Shown here: positions 6,866 to 12,124 of the stretch, piece after piece | Numbering within the stretch: position 1 is the first letter of the stretch | How the letters are laid out: every line of letters starts with the position of its first letter | Assembly: GCA_031262895.1 (NCBI GenBank) | Contig: JAISGW010000212.1 | Span: 1-12,124, forward strand | DNA length: 12,124 nucleotides | Direction: 5' to 3' | Source of the DNA: Tannerella sp. | GTDB lineage: Bacteria; Bacteroidota; Bacteroidia; Bacteroidales; Tannerellaceae | Notes under the pieces: generated by a model | The model's input: the letters and a program-made list of their open reading frames with translations, nothing else | What the model was told of the DNA's origin: nothing | Databases searched by the model: none | Program-made: the position numbers and the translations under genes

Positions 6866-8784
6866 ATCGACGCGACATTGAGGATTCCATGTTGTTTGAG
6901 CGTAAGGAGGACGTTGGTCTTGTCGGTGTCCGAGTCAAAGCCCGAGTCACGGAATACGACGTTGCACTTGACCCCTTCGCCTTCGGGGCGGACGGATTCC
7001 CAAAGTTCGCCTATGCCTTCGGCCGTGTCAATGTTGATACCACGGTCGGAGAGGCAGACGATAAGCGTCCCGGCGCCGACTTCATAAACCGCATGACCGG
7101 CGATGTCGTGCTTCGTAACCTGCTCGGTCAACGGCAGGCCATATTTGATAAGGATTTCATAAAGGACGTCCTCTTCCGAACGACCCTGCTTGATATTGTC
7201 AAGGGCATTGTCCAACGACGGTTCCAAATTCTCAGGTGTATCATCCCAAGCGTTGATGTTGCTGCTGTCGAGCTTATATACGCGGAAACCTGTATCAAGT
7301 GAATAGTGGTCAGTGGTCAGTTCTCGGTTTTCAGAAAAATCTATTGGCAACTGGGGGCTGACAACCGGTAAACTGAGAACTTTCCTCCCTGCGCGGCGGA
7401 TGCGCTCCTTGCCGATTTCGCAGATGTTTTTGTAACCGGCCGTGGCGGCTTCGCTGCCTTCAGGACAAGGCTCCGGGAGCTGCACCATGATGTATTTACG
7501 TCGGCCTTCATCTTCGGCATTGAGCTGCATCACCGCGTGAGCTGTTGTCGCAGAGCCGGAGAAAAAGTCGAGGATAAGGGAATCAGAAGCTGTATATAAT
7601 TCAAGCATTCGTTTTATGTATGCTATCGGTTTAGGGTAATCTAAGAGGTTTTGCCCATCAAATAATTCCTTCAATGCTTTCGTAGCTTCTTGACTATGTC
7701 CAACATCTACGTATTTCCAAATGGTCATAGGAGTAATGCCTTCTTTTCGTAAATCCGAGAGAAAACGTTTAATTCTTGGAACACCGTCTCCATCTGAGCC
7801 AAACCATATACGATTATCTTGGAGTCTCTCAAAAAAAGCTTTTTTTGAGAGACTCCAGCTGCGTCCAGCTGGAGGCTCGACTACACGTCCGGATGGTGTT
7901 GTAATAGGGTAAATATTGGCTTGTACTGCTGGACCAACCGATATATCACTTGAACTCCATACTCCTCGTATATCATTATCCGGATTTTGATAACGTTCAT
8001 TGGCTGTATCCGTTCTTCTAATTCCATTACAAACAGCTTCTTCAATATTTTTTGAATAGCAAAGTGCATAATCGTGAGAAGTCGAAAAGTGCTTCATTAA
8101 ATTAACTGGCGCAAAAGCGCGCTCCCATATAATTTGTGCTACAAAATTATCTTCCCCGAATATCTCGTCGCAGAGTTTGCGGAGCTGGGCGACTTCGTGG
8201 TCGTCAATGGAAATGAAGATGACACCGTCGTCACGGAGGAGGTTGCGGGCAAGCTTCAAACGGGGATACATCATGTTGAGCCAGTTGGAATGGTAACGGC
8301 CGTCGCTTTCGGTATTGGTTCCGAGCGAACGGTCTTGCCCGGTCAGTTTGAGATAATTCTTGATGTTGTCGTTATAATCATCCTTGTACACGAAGTCTTT
8401 CCCCGTATTGTAGGGCGGGTCGATGTAAATCATCTTGACTTGGGCGTGGTAGCTCTTTTGAAGGAGCTTGAGCACTTCGAGGTTGTCGCCTTCGATGTAA
8501 ACGTTTTGAGTCGTATCCCAGTCGACACTTTCTGCGGGGCAGGGGCGAAGGGTGCCGAGGCTCTGCTTCTGCGCTTCGCGGCGAGCTTGCGCCTTGCCTG
8601 CCCAGTTCAGGCAGAAACGCTCGTCGGGCGTATCATCGGTATCGCCGATGAGGTCGAGCAAGGCATCCTTGTCCACCTTGCCTTCCTTCACCGTTTCGGG
8701 GAAGAGTTGCGCCAGACGGGCGAGATTGTCGGCCACAAGGTCGGCGCTCTTGCTGCGCGGGTCGTTCGTTGTTATCTTATCCAT
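6862..8784 (-). CDS. mod: Type III-like adenine-specific DNA methyltransferase (Mod), beta class
   Basis: This enzyme transfers a methyl group from S-adenosylmethionine to adenine N6, sets sequence specificity for the complex and protects host DNA. In the 640 residues the catalytic motif DPPYNTG (122-128) precedes the SAM-binding motif FFSGSATTAHA (407-417), the beta-class order of Type III Mods. GDNLEVL (99-105) lies upstream. The long segment between them, roughly 215-395, should be the target-recognition region; it includes NRIWFG, TPMTIWKY and GHSQEA, which I recognise from other Mods. That region is AT-rich and carries a 38-bp palindrome (codons 310-322). A repeat-derived insert lies at about 467-497. 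The ATG at 8784 follows the DUF4391 stop by 13 AT-rich nt with no SD. It is homologous to Mod but may serve a larger system. Confidence 0.95.
   Translation of the reverse strand: MDKITTNDPRSKSADLVADNLARLAQLFPETVKEGKVDKDALLDLIGDTDDTPDERFCLNWAGKAQARREAQKQSLGTLRPCPAESVDWDTTQNVYIEGDNLEVLKLLQKSYHAQVKMIYIDPPYNTGKDFVYKDDYNDNIKNYLKLTGQDRSLGTNTESDGRYHSNWLNMMYPRLKLARNLLRDDGVIFISIDDHEVAQLRKLCDEIFGEDNFVAQIIWERAFAPVNLMKHFSTSHDYALCYSKNIEEAVCNGIRRTDTANERYQNPDNDIRGVWSSSDISVGPAVQANIYPITTPSGRVVEPPAGRSWSLSKKAFFERLQDNRIWFGSDGDGVPRIKRFLSDLRKEGITPMTIWKYVDVGHSQEATKALKELFDGQNLLDYPKPIAYIKRMLELYTASDSLILDFFSGSATTAHAVMQLNAEDEGRRKYIMVQLPEPCPEGSEAATAGYKNICEIGKERIRRAGRKVLSLPVVSPQLPIDFSENRELTTDHYSLDTGFRVYKLDSSNINAWDDTPENLEPSLDNALDNIKQGRSEEDVLYEILIKYGLPLTEQVTKHDIAGHAVYEVGAGTLIVCLSDRGINIDTAEGIGELWESVRPEGEGVKCNVVFRDSGFDSDTDKTNVLLTLKQHGILNVASI
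7300..7381. repeat. Heptamer-repeat insert within mod coding sequence
   Basis: TGAATAG, TGGTCAG and TGGTCAG follow one another at 7300-7320, and the 7-mer AGTTCTC (7319-7325) recurs inverted as GAGAACT (7375-7381). On the coding strand the stretch gives SLPVVSPQLPIDFSENRELT and a few more residues between IGKERIRRAGRK and LDTGFRVYKLD. In the related Mods I recall, those two blocks lie closer together, so this looks like a repeat-derived insertion of about 25 codons in a linker, kept in frame. Confidence 0.5.
7590..8150 (-). other. AT-rich target-recognition segment of mod
   Basis: Base composition drops sharply here. Line 7621-7680 has 22 G+C in 60 and line 7981-8040 has 23 in 60, against 36 in 60 at 6961-7020 and 35 in 60 at 8281-8340. 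The change coincides with the region between catalytic motifs IV and I. Exchange of this specificity segment between mod alleles by recombination is well known in Type III systems, and an imported allele is the simplest reading. Boundaries are approximate. Confidence 0.65.
7820..7857. repeat. 38-bp perfect palindrome inside mod, with an adjoining 8-bp inverted repeat
   Basis: Bases 7820-7838 and 7839-7857 are exact reverse complements with no spacer. The centre is AAAAAAAGCTTTTTTT and the outer arms are GGAGTCTCTC and GAGAGACTCC. On the minus strand it encodes mod residues 310-322 (WSLSKKAFFERLQ), and the plus strand reads the same peptide. It overlaps a second inverted repeat, CTCCAGCT (7853-7860) with AGCTGGAG (7867-7874). 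A7 and T7 tracts at its centre could also slip during replication. Confidence 0.95.
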
Positions 8785-8812
8785 TATTATTTATTAATTA
8801 TTGTTCATTACT
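8785..8812. repeat. AT-rich heptamer-like tract spanning the DUF4391 stop and the DUF4391-mod gap
   Basis: Read on the minus strand, the sequence from 8812 divides into GTAATGA, ACAATAA, TTAATAA and ATAATAA, directly before the mod ATG. It contains the DUF4391 stop (8798-8800). Degenerate seven-base units of this kind are a known form of bacterial short tandem repeat. It serves as the mod leader and offers no Shine-Dalgarno site. Confidence 0.45.
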
Positions 8813-9613
8813 TGCTTTAAGACCTCCAAAAGTGACTTTGTGAGCCTTCGAAGCGGTTTCATGCCTTCTCTGTCCACTGTCCACTACCCACTGTCCACTA
8901 ATATTCTGCAACTCCCGCAGGCGCGCGGTTAGCCGCACTCTTTCGTTGAATTGGCTTTCCTGTTTAAGACGCACCTGTATGGCGGCCTGCTCTTCGCGGT
9001 TGGCTTTCAAGCGGGCAAGCCAAAGCTGTTGTCGGGCAAGAGTCTTTGCATCGGGCGAAGAGAAGATGCCCGTCTCATCGGCCACTTCCAGCTCGGCGAG
9101 GTTACGGGCGATGGCATCGTACAATTCCTTCAGATTGTGACAGGAAGGATGCGTCGTGTCAAGCGAGGCCAGCCAGTCCTTCACATAAGCTTCGGCTTCC
9201 GAAGGATGCAGCCAGCGGGTAAGGCGCAGGTCTTCCACGACCCGCTTAGCCGCATCGGCACGATTGATGCGTTTATCGCACCAGCAGACGCAGCAAGCAT
9301 CCCCGCAGCGGAGTACGAGGAACATCGGCGCCGGAAAAGCTTGCTGCAAAAGGCGGGCAGCGGCCTCACGCTTCTCATCGGTTTTCAGTTCCGCCTCGGT
9401 TACTACGAACTGGTTGTATAGATGGTCGGCATCGACATATTCGGCCAATCCGACGGTCTGCGGCTGGAACAATCCGCGCATATCCACGGAAACGATGCCG
9501 TCGCGCAACAGTCGCCGTTCGGAGGCCGTGAGCAGGAGTTTTTCCGCAAGCAGCTTTTTACTTATCGGCACATGTATCTGTGCACGGGGCGGTATGTTGA
9601 AATATTCCGTCAT
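8798..9613 (-). CDS. DUF4391-family protein of a defence operon
   Basis: The 271-residue protein matches the general form of DUF4391 proteins, which I associate with the position between a helicase and a methyltransferase in such operons; its biochemical role is unknown to me. The start is MTEYFNIPPRAQIHVPISKK, then a mixed domain to about residue 155, then a charged helical stretch (about 165-236, likely coiled coil) ending RLTARLRELQ. A cysteine cluster CGDACCVCWC lies at 103-112. There is no signal peptide or membrane segment, so it is cytoplasmic. The ATG at 9611-9613 overlaps the helicase stop as ATGA. The last 35 or so residues, from about 237, come from heptamer repeats (SGQWVVDSGQ at 239-248) and non-conserved sequence, suggesting the original end was replaced. 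It may bridge helicase and Mod; that is inference. Confidence 0.75.
   Translation of the reverse strand: MTEYFNIPPRAQIHVPISKKLLAEKLLLTASERRLLRDGIVSVDMRGLFQPQTVGLAEYVDADHLYNQFVVTEAELKTDEKREAAARLLQQAFPAPMFLVLRCGDACCVCWCDKRINRADAAKRVVEDLRLTRWLHPSEAEAYVKDWLASLDTTHPSCHNLKELYDAIARNLAELEVADETGIFSSPDAKTLARQQLWLARLKANREEQAAIQVRLKQESQFNERVRLTARLRELQNISGQWVVDSGQRRHETASKAHKVTFGGLKASNEQ
8872..8899. repeat. Four 7-bp tandem units inside the DUF4391 C-terminal codons
   Basis: GTCCACT (8872-8878), GTCCACT (8879-8885), ACCCACT (8886-8892) and GTCCACT (8893-8899) are contiguous. On the coding strand they give SGQWVVDSGQ. The tract is a short tandem repeat within coding DNA, and changes in copy number not divisible by three would alter the protein tail. 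Confidence 0.9.
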
Positions 9614-12124
9614 GACGGCTTTACGACTACGAATGCCACTATGTCGAAATCGCTTTGCGAATTCACACCCTCAGCATTGAGAGAAATCATCTCGGGCGAG
9701 AAAAAGGCGGCCGAGCCTACTTCTTTTGCCTTGCCGAGAATGCTTTCTATGGCCGACTGCAGGGCGGAAGAGTAGGTCTTCATGTCGGCGTAATTTTTCG
9801 TTTCCTTTTTCAGTTCGGCCGCCAAGTCGGCGAGGACTTCCGCCTGCCCTTGGCAAAGCTTCTTCAGATAGTCGAGGCAGCGTTTGCCTTGGGTATAACC
9901 CAGCAAGGTGGAGCCATCGGCGCCAATGTAGACGAGGTAATAAGGAGCCAAGAGACTGGCACCTTTTTTCACGGCTGTGCTGCGGAGGCAAAACACCGTA
10001 CCGGGAGGAATCTCCTCGTCGGAAGTCGCCACTACGGCATGAATGCCGGTAGGCGTGCCTTGCAAGACGGTCAGATGCTCCTTCTCGTATTCGAGAATGT
10101 CCATGCGGAAGTCGCTCATCGTCGAATCGGTAATGGTGATGCCGCCCTTGATGTCTTCCAAGTCAAGGACGCTATGTTGGAGCTGCTCCAATTGCTTGCG
10201 GCGGTATTCGAGGTCATTCATGCCTTCAGCGGCTTTTGCATCAATAAGGTTTTCCTCGCCGGTGGCGGAAATGTCGACCAGCACCATCCTTCCTCTGACG
10301 CGCCTTTCCAAGTTGATGTATTCGTCAAGGTTCATGTTCGGCCAGAAGTTCACTAGCTGGATGCAACGGTTGCGCGAGCCGAGGCGGTCGATGCGTCCGA
10401 AACGTTGGATAATACGGACGGGATTCCAGTGGATGTCGTAATTGACTAAGTAGTCGCAGTCTTGCAGGTTCTGCCCTTCGGAAATACAATCGGTAGCGAT
10501 AAGGAGGTCGATTTCGCCCGTGGCTTCGGGGAACACCTTGTCCCGTTCCTTAGAAATAGGGGAGAAGTGCATCAGCAGTTCGTTCATCTCTTTCGAGGAA
10601 TGTGGGAAATTGCTGCGGTTGCTTCCGGAACCGGTAATCATGGCAGCATACAGGCCAAACTGTTCTTTCGCCCAAGCGGACAGCTCACGATACAGATAAT
10701 CTGCCGTGTCGGCAAAGGCCGTGAAAACAATGATTTTCCGATTTCCTTCGTTAATGGGATTCATCACCTTTTCGGCAATGATTTCTTTCAAACGGTTCAA
10801 CTTCTCGTCGTGCGCGGGCGTGACTAATGCTGCACTTTCAAGCAAACTTTTCAGGATGTTTTGGTCGTATTCCAAAGCCTGCTTCCATTTCACGAGATCC
10901 ATGTCGGCCAAGCGCACCTGCACCTTGTTGCCGACCAAGGCTTCGGCATCCAACTCTTCCACGTCATTTTCGTCAATGGCCAGGGTGATGCCGCTTCTGC
11001 TGTCGCCGCCTTCAATTCGCCCGAGCAAGGTGTAGACTTGACCCAATAAGCGCTCGATGCTGAGTTTGAAGGAATGGATGGAACTTTCCATGCGCTTGAG
11101 GTAGTTTACCCGCATTAGGTTGATAAGGCTGTTCTCGCGGTCGACCTGTTTGAAGATGCTGCCGCTTTGAAGCGGGTAATCATACTTCTCTGCGTATTCT
11201 TCCCGCTTGTCTATCCGCAGGTATTGCATCAGGGCGAAGTTGGCCATGTTAAGCTTGCGGATATGCTCGTTGATGTCTTTCAAGGTCGGGAACAAGCCCT
11301 CGGCGGCAATGCCTGAATTTACGTTGATGGGTGCTAAACGTTTGGGGAACTTGCCGACATCGGCCGAACGATAGTACTTCTCGATATGCTTGCGGGAACG
11401 GGCGATAGTCAGCATGTCGAGCAACTTGAAATAGCGGTTGTCCAAATGGTCGAACAGGGAATTGATGCTGCGGTCGTTGCTCCTCGCCCAGTTCATAAAT
11501 TGCGCCTGCGCCAGCTTCATCACAGTGGAAATATTGTCCACGTCCTCATCGGCAAAGGCTGTATCGTCGCCCTCGGTGATGAAGGTTATTTGGTTTTTCA
11601 AGTCGTTCATCCGGTTGTTGACGGGGGTAGCCGAAAGCATCAACAATTTCGTGCGGACACCCTTCTTGATGACTTCGTTCATCATGCGGGCATAACGGGT
11701 GGTTTCGCCTTTGGACGGATAGTTGTTGCGGAAATTATGCGATTCGTCAATGACAACGAGGTCGTAGTTCGACCAGTTGATGGCGGCCAAGTCAATATCG
11801 CCCGATTTGCCCCGGTCGCGGGTCAGGTCGGTATGATTAAGCACGTCATAGTTGAAGCGGTCGTTCAAGAAGATGTTCCGCTTGTCGTTCTTTGTGTAAA
11901 CGAGCCAGTTGTCGCGCAATTTCTTCGGGCAAAGCACCAATACGCGGTCATTTCGCAGTTCGTAATATTTGATAACAGCCAAGGCCTCGAAGGTCTTTCC
12001 CAAGCCCACGCTGTCGGCAATGATGCAGCCGCCGTATTTTTCTATCTTCTCAATGGCACCCATTACGCCGTCCTTCTGAAACTGGTACAGTTTCTTCCAA
12101 ATCTGTTTGTCCTTGAACCCAGTC
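9610..12124 (-). CDS. SNF2-like superfamily 2 helicase of a defence operon, N-terminus outside window
   Basis: The frame is open from the window edge to TGA at 9610-9612. Numbering from the internal ATG at 12063, the motifs are SVGLGKT (18-24, Walker A), VIDESHNF (104-111, motif II DESH), MLSATPVNN (142-150), IIVFTAF (444-450), LIATDCISEGQNL (521-533, motif V) and QRFGRIDRLGS (553-563, motif VI). This is the SNF2/RapA type of ATP-driven DNA translocase. Before the ATG the frame reads TGFKDKQIWKKLYQFQKDGV, including a Q-motif-like segment, so that ATG is not the start. A C-terminal region of about 200 residues follows motif VI. From memory of such proteins, some 200 or more N-terminal residues may be missing, possibly a phospholipase D-like nuclease domain; that cannot be seen here. 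It is coupled to DUF4391 by an ATGA overlap. Confidence 0.9.
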   Translation of the reverse strand, partial: TGFKDKQIWKKLYQFQKDGVMGAIEKIEKYGGCIIADSVGLGKTFEALAVIKYYELRNDRVLVLCPKKLRDNWLVYTKNDKRNIFLNDRFNYDVLNHTDLTRDRGKSGDIDLAAINWSNYDLVVIDESHNFRNNYPSKGETTRYARMMNEVIKKGVRTKLLMLSATPVNNRMNDLKNQITFITEGDDTAFADEDVDNISTVMKLAQAQFMNWARSNDRSINSLFDHLDNRYFKLLDMLTIARSRKHIEKYYRSADVGKFPKRLAPINVNSGIAAEGLFPTLKDINEHIRKLNMANFALMQYLRIDKREEYAEKYDYPLQSGSIFKQVDRENSLINLMRVNYLKRMESSIHSFKLSIERLLGQVYTLLGRIEGGDSRSGITLAIDENDVEELDAEALVGNKVQVRLADMDLVKWKQALEYDQNILKSLLESAALVTPAHDEKLNRLKEIIAEKVMNPINEGNRKIIVFTAFADTADYLYRELSAWAKEQFGLYAAMITGSGSNRSNFPHSSKEMNELLMHFSPISKERDKVFPEATGEIDLLIATDCISEGQNLQDCDYLVNYDIHWNPVRIIQRFGRIDRLGSRNRCIQLVNFWPNMNLDEYINLERRVRGRMVLVDISATGEENLIDAKAAEGMNDLEYRRKQLEQLQHSVLDLEDIKGGITITDSTMSDFRMDILEYEKEHLTVLQGTPTGIHAVVATSDEEIPPGTVFCLRSTAVKKGASLLAPYYLVYIGADGSTLLGYTQGKRCLDYLKKLCQGQAEVLADLAAELKKETKNYADMKTYSSALQSAIESILGKAKEVGSAAFFSPEMISLNAEGVNSQSDFDIVAFVVVKPS

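Noticed and set aside
6161..7087. 308-codon open frame on the plus strand opposite res and mod
   Set aside because: It lies antisense to two clear Type III genes and has no recognisable domain; the same holds for other long antisense frames such as 5021-5872 and 9655-10356.
7820..7857. Rho-independent terminator
   Set aside because: It lies in the middle of mod, encodes family-typical residues, and a terminator there would cut the operon before res.
12061..12063. ATG as start of the helicase
   Set aside because: The frame is open beyond it and encodes a Q-motif-like segment needed before the Walker A motif.
3842..12124. DISARM or BREX system
   Set aside because: No DUF1998 protein, PLD gene, PglZ or BrxC-like gene is visible; the nuclease-bearing Res points to a Type III-related system.

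Overview
The window looks like a chromosomal segment of a Bacteroidota species, most likely of the order Bacteroidales. The support is an alpha-amylase tail and a GH172 (DUF2961)-like lipoprotein of the Bacteroides glycan-use type, a Uma2-type remnant of a kind common in that phylum, AT-rich leaders without Shine-Dalgarno sites in the defence operon, and intergenic repeats of a style familiar from Bacteroidales. Coding DNA is mostly moderately GC-rich (sampled 60-base lines at about 58-60%), with local AT-rich patches. I cannot name the genus.

Layout. (1) 2-2134, plus strand: the C-terminal end of a GH13 alpha-amylase reads without a stop into a GH172-like lipoprotein, whose signal peptide now lies inside the reading frame. 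(2) 2145-2714, plus strand: tag, DNA-3-methyladenine glycosylase I, 10 nt downstream. (3) 2715-3841: 1.1 kb between convergent genes, with no intact gene. It holds a decayed Uma2 fragment, a perfect 16-bp hairpin between 12-bp direct repeats, degenerate 21-bp repeats, 8-bp repeats and an array of about ten tiny hairpins with mostly 3-nt loops. (4) 3842-12124, minus strand: a tightly coupled four-gene operon. In transcription order it is a SNF2-like helicase (its 5' end lies outside the window), a DUF4391 protein, a Type III-like beta-class adenine methyltransferase (mod) and a Type III restriction helicase-nuclease (res).

The minus-strand operon is the main biological unit. The ATGA overlaps at 9610-9613 and 6862-6865 and the 13-nt gap at 8785-8797 suggest one transcript and coordinated assembly. 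Mod and Res together make a plausible complete Type III restriction-modification enzyme. The helicase and DUF4391 are extra and suggest an enlarged anti-phage system resembling helicase-methylase-ATPase (Hma-type) arrangements. I recall that architecture only in outline, and the role of DUF4391 is not known to me.

The most unusual DNA is inside mod. A 38-bp perfect palindrome (7820-7857) lies wholly within codons of an AT-rich target-recognition region, so both strands encode the same 12-residue peptide. Heptamer repeats have also entered coding DNA in the mod C-terminal part and the DUF4391 tail without breaking the frames. In the plus-strand fusion, the two acidic motifs expected in the GH172 active site are replaced, so that domain may be inactive.
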